This document shows positions 32,979 to 44,079 of a stretch of 64,000 nt of DNA, in pieces; position 1 is the first letter of the stretch; each line of letters opens with the position of its first letter. A program made the translations under genes and the position numbers. The stretch comes from Haliclona indistincta (lineage: Eukaryota > Porifera > Demospongiae > Haplosclerida > Chalinidae), in contig OZ024788.1 in the NCBI GenBank assembly GCA_964017065.1, positions 4,542,887-4,606,886 of the forward strand, given 5' to 3'. A model generated the notes under the pieces. That model searched no databases and had not been told where the DNA came from. It saw nothing but the letters and a program-made list of their open reading frames with translations.

Positions 32979-33075
32979 AAGCGGAAGTATGATTTTGACC
33001 AATCAAATTCACTTCTCATCACGGATAGTCACGTGTATCCAACTTAGATTGGCCAAAGTCATACTTCCGCTTTGG
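32979..33075. promoter_or_regulatory. Foldback sequence just upstream of NLR-1
   Basis: AGCGGAAGTATGATTTTGAC and the complement-like GGCCAAAGTCATACTTCCGC form an inverted repeat around a 45-bp loop, 70-160 bp upstream of the NLR-1 ATG. CCAAT/ATTGG motifs lie in both arms. It is conserved at NLR-2 (43,982-44,079) but not seen at NLR-3. It may be a small MITE or part of the promoter. Confidence 0.5.
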
Positions 33076-34750
33076 CTCGTTTATTCAGTATGGAATGCCC
33101 ATATGCATGGAATGCCATGCATGCATATGGGCGCGGCCGGCCGGCCATAGCGATCTCATATTCGGACACTTGCTCGATAACTTGCAAGCACTCTACCACT
33201 ACAGCTGATTGCAACAAACTTGACTCTCAGTTTTGACAAACAGAATCATAATTATTTGTGGTTAACACCACACCTCTATTTGTGGTGTTGACCACAAATT
33301 AACAGTCCTCGTAATCTGTTTGTCAAAACTGAGAGTCCAATTTGCTGCTATCAGCTGTACAGCAATCAAACTTGGCTGAACACTCTTCCCCCATACTATC
33401 ATTATCAGGAGTATGCAGTTTGTAGCCGATCTGTTGTCCACAGTAGAGGCAAAACACCGTGGGGGTCCGAAGATGCAGATGAGTCTTCAAACAACTGATT
33501 ACATTTTTCTTCCGGCGTTACTTTTCACTGGACTGGATCACTGAACTGGACTCATGAGTAATGTAATTTGTAAACATAATTATGCATTCTAGAAGAATAA
33601 TGAGGACAGAATAGCTGTGTTGACATCAACGGAGGTGTGTGGAGTAGCTAAAATGCCAGTTTACTTATCTTTTGCCGATAAACAAGCCACTGGGAATGAT
33701 TCCTAATGTTGCCATCAGCGACGCAATACGTGGAGCCTCACAAATTTTGACATCCAAAAAGTTTTTCTGGTTATCTACTAGGTGTCATGGTCTGCACTTC
33801 AAGGCATGGTGAAAATGCACATAAAACACATTGTGTTCCTGTGCAGCACAAGGGTCCATTATTTTGTCCTTATTTTAGAGGTTCGTAGTAGTTAATCTTA
33901 GACAGATAACCTTTATGTTTTAGCAGTCATAGGGATTTTTGTGATAGTGACTTTTCTATCAGCAAACAACAAATAAACAGAAATCGTAACTTCTATATTA
34001 AGTTATCAACCTCCTTGATGTCAACACAGAGCAGAGCTACAGTGAACAGAACTAGCATCATACTTTACTGTTTCTTGTAGTATTGCAGGAATTTATGATC
34101 GATTGCGACTGTCAAAGATATGTTGTCCTGTGTGCACACGTAGACCTCTCATCAGTTTCAAGCAGTTCCCAGAGCGGGACACTTACTACACAAGGCACTA
34201 ACAGGACCGATCAATTAATTTTACTACTATAGAAAGTATTGTTATAGAAAGCTTGAGAGAGAGAGCACTGAATTTATAGGAGTGCATTTCCAGCAGAATT
34301 TTCTCTGGGTATCAGGGTAATGGCTGCTGCAGTGAATGCACAAGAAAGATCCTGCTTGAATACACATGACTCATCAGAACAAGCCGTTCTCAGAGGACAG
34401 CTCTTACAAAGACAATAAAAAGTTATGAGAATAAAACGTATAAGATGGAGTGGGACTGAACATCCATGACTAGAAGGACTCTTAAGACAGGGATAGTTTA
34501 CACTTAGTCTGACTAGATAGCGATATTTTTCTTAGCAGGAGATGATAATATCAAAATTTTATTAGCTCAATGCACACATGGTTCAGCTACATGTATTGCT
34601 TAGTGAAATCACATTTTTACAAAATTAATGAAAAGTGCATGGGTAGAAATACAAAACTTAAATAGTCTAAGAGCTATGAAGTAATTTAGGATGCATGAAA
34701 GTAAGGGAGTGTTACGTACATAACTATAAGTATAAAATTATCATTCTCTT
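33076..34750. repeat. Intergenic half of the recent tandem duplication (unit 1)
   Basis: Nearly identical to 44,080-45,660. Runs of hundreds of bases around 33,490-34,240 match with only scattered differences. It covers the space between NLR-1's 5' end and NLR-2's 3' end. No protein gene is seen. Confidence 0.85.
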
Positions 34751-34754
34751 CTTT

Positions 34755-37452
34755 TCAGTCTAATTCCTCATCATACATCATGTATTTCAAAGCTTTTTCC
34801 CCGTCATCTTGTATTGCTTTTCGTTTTCTTTGCTCACATTTTTCTTTTTGTAAACTCGCTAGAATTGGTAGCACAAGCTTCAAGTTCTCATCTTGATTTT
34901 CTGCTTCCCATAATAAAGAGAGTGATCTATATTCTTCACCATTCTGTTCTTCGATTTCTGCTAGATGATTATAAGAGGATGGCACGTCCACTGGTACTAG
35001 CTGAGGTAATGAACGAATAGGACTGAAAAATTTATGAAGTATATCTTCAATTTGTTCTTTGCCTGCACTGATTCCAATGCTGTTGATAGTTTGCAGAACA
35101 TGTTCAAATCCCAGATCTGTTAGCATATATTGATCGTTATATTTCACAACCTTTAATGAGCGAATTTGCTCCAGAGCGCTAACCAGTTCATTCACTTCAC
35201 GTCTGTTTAAAGAATCTGTGTTCCAACAAAAGCACTCAAGACTGGTGCTTCGGCGCAAAGCAGTGCAGAGTTTACTAAACTCCGTAATTTGCCTGCACCT
35301 CCTCATAAACAAAATCATGACTAGTGTATTGATATTTGGCAAGACAAGAGATGGTACTAGTGATCCACTTCCTGTGCCTTGTAACCAGACATTTTTAAGT
35401 GTTGGGCAGTGGAGTTCTGGTAAAGATACAGCATCTGGTAACTCGTCTTCAGCCCTATATGTATATATCACAAGTGCCTTCAATGATACAAGTTTTTGTA
35501 CACTATCAAGCAAGGGAAAAATTTGTTTTAAACTTTCAAGCGTCATGTGGATGAGAGCAAGACCTTCTAAGGATGGAAAGAGTGATGACAATGAGCGACC
35601 AAGTTCTGGTTTTGCATTTTCTTGATGTATATCTGTTAGCCAAATCCATGTGACTGACCCATATGATTTGATAACTGCAAATTTTTCAAAATACTGCACA
35701 AATTTTTTCAGCATTACAATGCTCTCGAATCGAAGACTCCATTGTGATGTTGGATCACTGTTAGCAACACACCAGGCAGTGACAAAGCATTCTAATGGAT
35801 TAGTAATAGTGGGAATAACGTTTTCGTTAGCGAAAAGTCGAGTAGTGAGCTCATGAGACTGAGTTTCAAACAATACTTGAATAAGTACGGATTGCATTTT
35901 TTCTTGCTCACTGTGATGGAAGCCATTGCCGCAAAATCAATATCAAACAATTCAAGTGCTGCACCAATGTTGTTCTTAAGAAGATTGTCTTGGTCATTCA
36001 TCATATTCTCTGCTGCTTTAAGAGATTTAGTCAATCGCTCAATAGGAACCAAAGAGAGCTTAGTGAGACCAGACAGAAAGTAAAGAGCTGGCCAAAAGTA
36101 ACCTGTATCAGTTGTTCCATCCTTAACAAGTGTGTCAAGAGGAAATAGGCTCATATCACTAACCAGTCTAACCATAATATCCTCTGAACCTATTCTAGAC
36201 CAATGGAAAGCGGCTAAATATTCCTGAAGGGTCAGGTGTATAAAGCAATAAGACACTGTGCTACCGATTACTGACTCTTCCTCTGCACTTTGCATCAGAC
36301 CCATATGATCACATGGAATGCTATCAAATATGAACAGTTTCTTCTCCAAACCCTCTGCTGCTAATTGGGACAGCTTCCAAACTTGTTCCTGTACTTCTGA
36401 AGGCATGTCCGACAATTCAGTAATTTTTCTCTTACACTTACTGTAGACCGGGTGATCATTGATGTAGCGAATCAATGAGCTGAGAAGTACGTCTGTGTAA
36501 AGCTGTGTCAGTGTAGTGGGAGCATAGGCTTTGCCTTTGTTCTTAGTCCATTTTTCAATGTACAAACCAGTGATTATAGCACATTGAAGAGGAATGTACA
36601 TTATGGAGTACACAAACGGGTTCGACTCTATGTATGATTTAAAGTCGGGCAATATTTTGGGACGCTTCTGGCATGCTCTTTCCACATATGCTTGTATATC
36701 ATCGTCGTTGAAACCAACCACTTCTATGTGTTGACCAATTCCTTTTCTAAATTCAGAGCACAAACTATCACTAGCTAGTGGTCGACTGGTTATCATGATC
36801 GTTGCTTTAGGCAGACACTCTCCAATCAATAGTTGATTCAATATGCTACCATCAGTTCTATGATCTTCTGATAACTCATCATATCCTTCCAGTAAAAAAA
36901 ACACTCCTCTACCATGTACGCGTGTTACATAATCTAAAACCTTTTGTTTTTTGGTAATGTTGTCAATATAAAAAAGATCAAACAATGTTTTTGCCTCTCG
37001 CACTCTCTTTTTACGCAATTGCAGCATAAGAACAATATCTCTATCTTGCAGCATTTTGCCTTCTGCCCATTGGCGGCATAGTTCCCATGAAAGCATTGTT
37101 TTTCCTATTCCCGGGCTACCTTCTACCAAGATGTTTCGTACCACAGACTGATCCTCACTTGTACCAATATCCTCCATCTTCATTGGTCTCTTCTTCGTTT
37201 TTATTGCAGCAACGTCACCATACAGCTGCAACAAAAGACATTTGGATTTCAATTCATCGTCATGTTCCTCTTCCACCTCCTCATTGCTGACCAGGTTGAG
37301 GTGAATAAAGTCTTTTAGTTGCACTTCAAACGTTTCCTTAAGTTCTGGTGAGTTGTGGATATAGCAAGTCTTGAGGTAGTCAATGTAGTTCTGGACGTCA
37401 GGAGTTTGTGGAACACCAGCTGGTAAAACAGTGGGAGGGGGAGCAGGTTGAT
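34755..37452 (-). pseudogene. NLR-2: NACHT-LRR exon with a 1-bp frameshift
   Basis: Two overlapping frames cover the exon. The first runs from the TCTCAG acceptor through NACHT (Walker A GSPGIGKTML, FLLEGYDELS, ITSRPLA) to about 35,880. The second covers the LRR part and the end TGA at 34,755. Compared with NLR-3, one base is missing just after KKKCNPY (GAATAAG against GAAAGAAG in the + strand). Total coding length is one short of a multiple of three, as expected. The product would end soon after NACHT. It could be a real null allele or an assembly error. Confidence 0.85.
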
Positions 37453-37705
37453 CTGAGAGAGGGATGAAATACAATCATCTATGTACCTGAGCTTAACATT
37501 CCAAAGTCATGCAGTAGCCATGATCAAAACTTTACTCCTTAACATTATGTTTAGGAGTACACTTTTTAGGAGCTCACTCTCAATCAAAGAAACACCTGAC
37601 AGACTAGTTACGCAGTCAAAATAATTCCACTTGAGAGCTACAAACAAAACTTATTATGTCTTGGTGGGCGGAGCCATGGGGCACACTGCAGTCGGCTTGT
37701 GTATC
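37453..37705. other. CARD-NACHT intron of NLR-2, left part
   Basis: Non-coding. The intron is expanded to about 4 kb by the transposon at 37,708-40,195 and a MITE at 40,720-41,244. Confidence 0.6.
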
Positions 37706-37866
37706 TACCGTATTTCCTCGAATAGAAGCCCGGGCATCTATTTCCTTCCAGCAAGTTTTTACCCCGGCGTCTAAACAGGACCGGCCTCTAATCGAGGCCG
37801 GCGTTTATTACTTAATGTTTCTCGAAGCGATTGTAGATTTCCAATTATTCGTACACAAAAATTACA

Positions 37867-38268
37867 ATGGCAGCTAGTACTAGTCGACGAGTAGCTGTTC
37901 GTAGCGTTTATGAAAAGGAAAGCGTAGTAAGAGGGCACCATATCTACAAAGCATCTTGGACGCCTAATATTGGAGAAGAGCTATCTGTCAAAAGAGAAGA
38001 TGACAATCAGCACGACAATCACGCTGTTGCTGTGATGAAGAATGGCAAAATCGTCGGTCATGTACCGCGTTCTATCTCAAGAGTTTCTTGGTTTTTTCTT
38101 TCACATGGAGGAGATATAACCTGCCGTATCACTGGCAAAAGAAAGCTAGGGGTTGGCTTAGAAGTACCCTGTGTCTATTTGTATGCTGGATCTGTTAGGA
38201 TGACTAGAAAATTAGACAGACTGTTAGCTGAAGAAATTTCATTGTCATCATTGTCCTGTCCATACTGA
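37867..38268 (+). CDS. HIRAN-domain protein encoded in the transposon
   Basis: 133 codons from ATG, 160 bp inside the left end and convergent with the transposase. The sequence ESVVRGHHIYKASW, GEELSVKREDDNQHDNHAVA and GKIVGHVPR follows the HIRAN pattern: a core strand, an (N/D)xxDxxAV acidic motif, then GxxIGHxPR. In HLTF the HIRAN domain binds 3'-OH single-stranded DNA ends. Here it may help the transposase or act on replication and repair intermediates; that is inference. The length is one domain plus a short tail. The frame is open whereas the transposase is broken. Confidence 0.75.
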   Translation: MAASTSRRVAVRSVYEKESVVRGHHIYKASWTPNIGEELSVKREDDNQHDNHAVAVMKNGKIVGHVPRSISRVSWFFLSHGGDITCRITGKRKLGVGLEVPCVYLYAGSVRMTRKLDRLLAEEISLSSLSCPY

Positions 38269-38365
38269 TTTTACAAACTGAATCATTGTGTTGATGATGA
38301 ATTGGTGATATATATATTGCAATGATAATAATTATGATAATGATAATATTGCATGTTTACTGTCA

Positions 38366-39756
38366 TTACTCAGCTTCACTGCCACTGGAACTATCTCCGC
38401 CACTGTCTTCTTCATCATCTTCTTCAATGCACAACTCATTGTCATCAGTTTCCTCTGGGTCTTCATCTGAAGAGAAGGGATCATCTGTCTCGAGCTCGTT
38501 AGAGTGTGTTGCAAAGTTCTTCATCTTTTCGGCAAGAACAGTACTCCCCTCCTCACATGGCTGGCCTGACTTAAAGCAGTGAATTTTTTCATCCTCGCTG
38601 CCATCATTAGAAATTGTTATTGCACATGAAGCAAATGAATTTTTCACCACATCAGCTGGCACTGCGTCCCAAGCAGCTTTAACCCACTCACATAGTAGAG
38701 AACGTGATGGTGCTTTGAGATTTCCTCCTCTCGTATACTCGTGTTGGGGTTCATCAGCAAGCCAGGTGTCATACATGGAGCGCAAGTGTGCTTTGAAGCT
38801 GGCATTCCACACAACATCAGCAGCCTGTACGAATTTTGTACATCCTCCTGGTACAATGGCAGTGTGGACACGTAGTTTAGCTGTTTCAGCTCTTGTTGAC
38901 ACACTGGTATGGCAACGATAAGCATCCCAAACGAGTAGTCGCTTTGTGAATGAGAGTCTGCCAAGAATAGAGTGGAGGTAGTCAATGGTGAGCCTGTCAT
39001 TCATCCAGCCATTGCTGCTGAATCTCACTATAACACCAGGAATTAGTTGGAGAGATTTAATCAGCCTAGTGCCCTTGCCTTTGAAGACAACGTATGGCTT
39101 CAACTTGGTGCCGTTTGCTTTGGCTGTGAGGATCACAGTAAAGTGGTCTTTCTCGTGTCCAGATGTTTTCAGAGGGACGGAGCAGGAACCTGTAGGTGCT
39201 ATTGTTGAATCCCCAGGCATATCCATCTAGCATGCAGTCTCGTCCATGGCGTAAATACTGTCAGTTGGATAGACATGTTTGGTTTTTAGCGACCGTAGGT
39301 GTAGTATAAAGCTCACCAGCTTCGGTATAACATCGCTTGGAACGGATTGGGAGACGGTTGTTTTCCGTCTAAGCGAGAGATCGTGCCTCTTCATGAAGCG
39401 GTAAAGCCAGCCACGACTAGCTTTAAACTCGTCATCTGGAGACAAAGACCTGGCTTGCAGTCTGATCATCCGTCGCGATACGCGCAGATGGCGAGAACGT
39501 AGCTCTAGTATCCATTGGAACAGTTCTTCCTCCATCTCCGGATCTTTAGGCTTCCTCCCAGCTCCATTCAGTCTTTTTCTCGTCGATTTTTTCTTTTTTT
39601 CAGTGCTACAAGTTGTTCTTTCTGACGACACCATTCACGGATTCTTTTTGTATCAACTCTGAACTCTCTCGCAGCTGCTTCTCTTGATGTCTTCTCTGCC
39701 ACTTCCACAGCTTTGAGTTTGAAGGTTGTTTCATAACTCTTTCTCTTCGACATCAT
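38366..39756 (-). pseudogene. pogo-like transposase (HTH + DDE_1), frameshift and nonsense
   Basis: Read from MMSKRKSYETTFKLKAVEVA (a psq-type helix-turn-helix). A frame change then occurs in a poly-A/Lys tract (about 39,568-39,634). Next comes a CENP-B-type HTH (GWLYRFMKRHDLSLRRKT), then the DDE catalytic domain: first Asp in YAMDETAC, second Asp in LVWDAYRCHT, third Asp in FVQAADVVWN. An in-frame TAG at 39,227-39,229 separates MDETAC from MDMPGDS; relatives usually have Trp there. An acidic Ser/Glu-rich C-terminus ends at 38,366. The copy is probably inactive. Confidence 0.85.
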
Positions 39757-39847
39757 GGGTGCACACGTGGACAAGGCGTGATAATTGACTGTGGGCGGTA
39801 CCACAATGTTTATGACCCGGCGTTAATTCAAGACCCGGCCTCTAATA

Positions 39848-40111
39848 GACCGTTTGCAGAAGGTGGAGTCTTGACGTCAGAGCTACGTGGCAACGCCCTG
39901 CAGGTGGCCATGTTGGTGAACCACGAGGGTTTAGCCGGTGTTGTGCGCTATTTTCGGATGCAACAATCTTCAACATCCTCCATAGCCGACAGATAGCCCA
40001 GCAAGAGCGCCCTTTTACTAGATTTCATCTCCAACTGTAGTAGCTCACTGGTTCACCAACATGGCCGACGACGAGATTACGTAATTTAAAATTACGTAAT
40101 TGCAAACGGTC
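39848..40111. mobile_element. TA-flanked MITE nested in the transposon
   Basis: 264 bp with ends GACCGTTTGCA and complement next to TA. Internal inverted segments occur (GGCCATGTTGGTGAACCA and complement). It lies inside the right subterminal region of the pogo-like element, so it arrived later. Confidence 0.75.
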
Positions 40112-40719
40112 TATAGTGTATGTTACCGTTACACCCCCGGCTTATAAACAGGACCGGCGTCTATTCGGAGGCGGCTTCTATTCGAGGAAATACGGTATGT
40201 ATGTGTCTGTCTGTCGGCAGGATTTCTCGTCGCTCACTGAAACCTAAGCGCTGAAACGTGCAACACAAGCTAAAGTCGATATTTTCTTGAAAATGAATTG
40301 TAAGGATTTGGGTTATAAGGCTCTGTTCGTGCATGATTGCTTACCTCGTGATCGCTGGCGATCTAGTTGTTGATGTAAAGACAAAATTGTATACTGCTGA
40401 TGCCTTACAGCTAGTGAGTTCATCTTTACTTCAGAACAGCTTGGCAGACTTCAGTATGAAGATGCGTTCTTGAGTTATGTAACTTAGCTTACCTCAGTCA
40501 GTTGCGATCGTTCGCGGGCTGTTAATTGCTGGTGATCTAAAGTTAGGCAAACTATTCACACGCAGTTTAACTGCCTAGAAGCTGCTAGGTTACCGGATAG
40601 CTGCGTATGTCTAGGAAATTGTGCAAGCAAGCTATGGACGTTATCTCGCTCGTGTACGTGCTGTGCTGTGCCCTGCACTCGAACTACTGAACATTATAGA
40701 CATGCCCAGTTGAATTATA

Positions 40720-41244
40720 CTGCGTTCACACAGGCATGTGAAGCAAGCCAGCCCAGGTCGGCGTGGGTAACTGGCACGCTATTTGGCTGCGTTCACACAG
40801 TAGCACGCAAGCGAGTTCGAGCTCGCTACACGCAATAATGAAGGGGCGGTAACTTCCTGATAATAAAAGAATGGCTAAAATGGCGTCGAACCGAGCGTCG
40901 AACGAAGAACTGCTCGTGCAGTTTTTGTGCAGTTACGAGTAGGTAGGCGCGTTGTTTACTGCTTCGGAAGTACTTTTCTAAGCAGATATAATCAATAAAC
41001 TAACCGCTGATTCTTGAAAGAAAAGTTTGTAAGCGGGCTGGCCCAGCTTCCGCGTTCACACAGCCACACGCAGCACGCTTACCCGGGTCAGACCCCATTC
41101 TGGCTCACTATTGGAAAGTGGGCTAATCAAGCTCGACTCGGCACGGCTCGGCTCGATTTGTGCCTGTTCACACAGTAATTTTGTAAACGAGTTGGTGCGC
41201 GCCAATGCGAGCTGACCCGCGATCTCGTGCCTGTGTGAACGCAG
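40720..41244. mobile_element. TA-flanked MITE, 525 bp
   Basis: Ends CTGCGTTCACACAGGC and complement next to TA. The motif TTCACACAG recurs inside. It lies in the NLR-2 CARD-NACHT intron. Confidence 0.75.
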
Positions 41245-41419
41245 TATTAGTGGTTAGCTTCTGATTGGCTTCTGATTGCATAACTATTATACTGCATTGT
41301 GATTGCTGTACAGAAAGGTACAACAGCTGTAGTTTAGCTTTACTGTGTATGGGAAATGGTGGCAGTCCACCGAGGCATCTGCACCTTAGGTGCCTAGTTA
41401 TAGTCAGTCCATCACTAAC

Positions 41420-41731
41420 CTAGTGCTGTTGTGATTCTATCAGCAACAAGTCTCAGTGCAGGTTCATCACTCACAGCCTCACATAGCGCTCTCACTACTA
41501 GTGCTGCTTTGGTGGCAGACTCCATTTTAATCTGCACTGCATTCAGTATTATAGTAGCCCTCTCGACATCATCAATTTGAGTGAGTGTAGTGAGTCTGGT
41601 CTTATCATTATTACTGATCAGATCTTTGGCATAGAGGACTGGTATCAGTGTACGTGGACTAGTCATAGCTTCCACTAGTTGATTAAAGTGTGCACGGAAC
41701 ACCTCGTACACAGCAGAGTTATCATCAGCAA
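41420..41731 (-). CDS. NLR-2: CARD-like exon
   Basis: 312 nt, open. It encodes YEVFRAHFNQLVEAMTSP, TLIPVLYAKDLISNNDKTRL and helical residues ending RITTAL. It aligns along its length with the other three CARD exons. It is separated from its NACHT exon by about 4 kb because of inserted elements. Confidence 0.7.
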
Positions 41732-41780
41732 CTGCACCAGAGAAGACAGACTCAATGCGATCACTAATACATTATCTTAC

Positions 41781-41918
41781 CTTTACCTTTCACTGGTCCT
41801 GGATTCTTTTCTACATCCCCTGACAGCATAAGCTTGGTCCTGCTAACCACACCTTTACAGTAAAGGACTGGTATCAGTGGAACTGCTCTCAGGTGATGAG
41901 TGGAGTTGCCATTCACAG
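41781..41918 (-). CDS. NLR-2: 2A (StopGo) peptide exon
   Basis: 138 nt. It encodes NSTHHLRAVPLIPVLYCKGV and SRTKLMLSGDVEKNPGP followed by VKGK. The core GDVEKNPGP at 41,794-41,820 has Val in the DVE form typical of active 2A peptides. Two donors (GTAAGA or GTAAAG) are possible; both keep the phase. Confidence 0.85.
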
Positions 41919-41966
41919 CTACAGACATGCCAGCATAGCAAGAATAATATAATCAACATCACTCAC

Positions 41967-42238
41967 TTGTCATGAGGCCAACTGGCTTCATTAATGATAA
42001 AGTGACTGATTTAATGCAGTATTTTTGAATTGCGTCATCAGAGAACATCAGCTGGATTTCTTTAACCAGATCTATTATGCATGATTCAAAATTAATTATT
42101 TAAATCACTTATAATGGACTATACCAAATGATGTGATTATTCCCATCAAGTAGAGTATTGGTATGATTAGTGTACGATAAGTCATTGCTCTCATGTGAGC
42201 ACAAAACACATCCAGTTCATATCCAGAAGCAACAACAA
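41967..42238 (-). CDS. NLR-2: X and Y module exons
   Basis: X (42,125-42,238, 114 nt) encodes ASGYELDVFCAHMRAMTYR and TLIIPILYLMG. Y (41,967-42,071, 105 nt) encodes LVKEIQLMFSDDAIQKYCI. Acceptors and donors match the other units (GTATAG, GTGAGT). The phases fit Y2 and the 2A exon. Confidence 0.7.
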
Positions 42239-43124
42239 CTGTGAAGTATAAGACAATGTGTTACCATCATATCACAACACACTTGAAATTATTATTCAAC
42301 CTGTGTACACAAGGAAATACATTATAGGTCTTCATAGGCTCAGTTTTGAAAACGTCCACTATGTTGTGAGGGGTAACCTTTGTTGAAAAAATGGTAGTCC
42401 TTAAGATCAAACGACCTGGAGGAGTATATATTTCCTGTAGTAGGGAATTGCCCAGTACACCCACCAGTTAGGTATACAGGGTAAATTCCTTCAAAAATTG
42501 ATGTTTGTAATGTTCATCTTACCTTCACAATAATACGAAGTGCTAAAAACAGTGTTTAATATCATATATTTTAGTCAGACCATTAATCATAATACAATGT
42601 AGAGAGAATCCTCGAATGAGTTAGAGTGCAGCATGCTAGCGCCATTGAGCCACGCCTTACAGTGGAACATTTGCTTTGCATTGGGAAATCACGTGCACAT
42701 AATAACAGCCTGAAAATCATGAGTGCATACTATTGCTTCCAAACTCCTCTGCATAAGCAAATTCCTATGGTGTGTATACCATTCACACTCGGTAATGTAA
42801 TAATAAACCCGAGGGCATGTGGTATACTCACCTGGTAGGCATGGAATAAGTAATACTTTCATATACTATCATAATCTAGTAGGTTAGACTGTGTAAAACT
42901 GTTTTTTTCCTAGAACTTCAATCACTGGTATTCTATTGTCCAATAAACACTGTTTTACTGGCTTCTCTTCTACACCTGCACAAACTAAATCGCATTCATA
43001 ATTGATTTAGCTGAACACACATGTGGTCACACTTCATAGTCTTACTACAGGCTGGACATAAAAAACCATGCAGAGACAAGCTGTCCGCTCACAGAAAATA
43101 GAAACCGTGCTGGTATTCACTCAC

Positions 43125-43232
43125 TTGTCTCTAGGCTGGGGATAGCTATTAATGATGAAGTGACGGGTTGAACACAGTAGTTACACCCTACTTCACTAGA
43201 CAACCCAAGCTGCAAGTCTTTGACAATCAAAC
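43125..43232 (-). CDS. NLR-2: Y2 module exon
   Basis: 108 nt, encoding LIVKDLQLGLSSEVGCNYCV-like sequence, with acceptor TAACAG and donor ACAA|GTGAGT. Confidence 0.65.
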
Positions 43233-43323
43233 CTGTTATTAGAGAAGGTAAAAGTTAATCTGCAGTCACGTGAAATACTGATAGATACTCAGTACGATGA
43301 TATTCTATGTAGTATAATACTAC

Positions 43324-43634
43324 CAGTGGCGGATCTAGTGTGGATCCAGAGGTGCGCGCGAACCCCCCTTTGCGCTCAATAATGATATTCACAAGCTACA
43401 TTAATTGCCATACCTTATGAGGAATTTAGTTTACACAATCATAACTAGGGTTTGTCCCACATTCACCACTTGCAAGACTGCAGTCAGCTGGCTAAATTAA
43501 CAAGTGAAAATGAATTCAACGCAGAATAGGCTAGATTTTGACCAAAAGTGGGCGTGGTTTCAAAAATTTGCGCCGCGCAAGCGCGCCCATTCTACTAAAG
43601 AACCCCCCCTTCTCCAATCCTAGATCCGCCACTG
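43324..43634. mobile_element. CAGTGGCGGATC-ended MITE with 5-bp target duplication
   Basis: 311 bp between ACTAC copies (43,319-43,323; 43,635-43,639). Ends CAGTGGCGGATCTAG and complement. The matching site in the NLR-1 copy (about 32,632) is empty with one ACTAC. It lies in the intron between the membrane exon and Y2. Confidence 0.85.
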
Positions 43635-43667
43635 ACTACATACAGTATAGTACTATGCAGCACTAAC

Positions 43668-43917
43668 TTTTCTCCAGCATGCCAGGATTCACTAGCGAGG
43701 CAGCTGGCTGCGGAATGTAGTGGTATTGCCCTCCACTAGACAGCACTAGCAGGATAATCACAGTGACCACTACTTCTATAGTGATCGTGGTCAGTGCCAG
43801 CAACAGCGACCAACTGGGTCCATCTGGTCGTATAAACACTTTAGCTCCTCTACCGCTTGGACCAACACGGACACGATGGAGACCGATCCTGGCTCGCCAG
43901 GTCGCGATATCAATCAT
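43668..43917 (-). CDS. NLR-2: first coding exon with transmembrane segment
   Basis: 250 nt from ATG at 43,917. It encodes MIDIATWRARIGLHRVRVG, then LTTITIEVVVTVIILLVLSS. It is one codon longer than NLR-1 (VFIRPDG). The donor is GTTAGT. The predicted role is a membrane-anchored first product upstream of the 2A site. Confidence 0.65.
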
Positions 43918-44079
43918 TTTTTGCAACAGAACGGCAAAGGACACTGCAACCCAGACCATATGCGGTTTCCGAAGATATTGCACAAAGCGGAAGTATGATT
44001 TTGACCAATCAAATTCACTTCTCATCACGGATAGTCACGTGTATCCAACTTAGATTGGCCAAAGTCATACTTCCGCTTT

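Larger units (their letters stand above)
37708..40195. mobile_element. pogo-like (Tc1/mariner superfamily) DNA transposon with two convergent genes
   Basis: 2488 bp between TA dinucleotides (37,706-37,707; 40,196-40,197). The inverted ends are CCGTATTTCCTCGAATAGAA and complement, followed by more repeated GGCCGGCGT-type subterminal sequence. It carries a broken transposase (minus) and an open HIRAN-domain frame (plus). It sits in the intron between the CARD and NACHT exons of NLR-2 and is absent from NLR-1 and NLR-3. Confidence 0.9.

Noticed and set aside
32760..33150. Plus-strand open frames opposite the NLR first exons
   Set aside because: They are shadows of the conserved minus-strand membrane exon.
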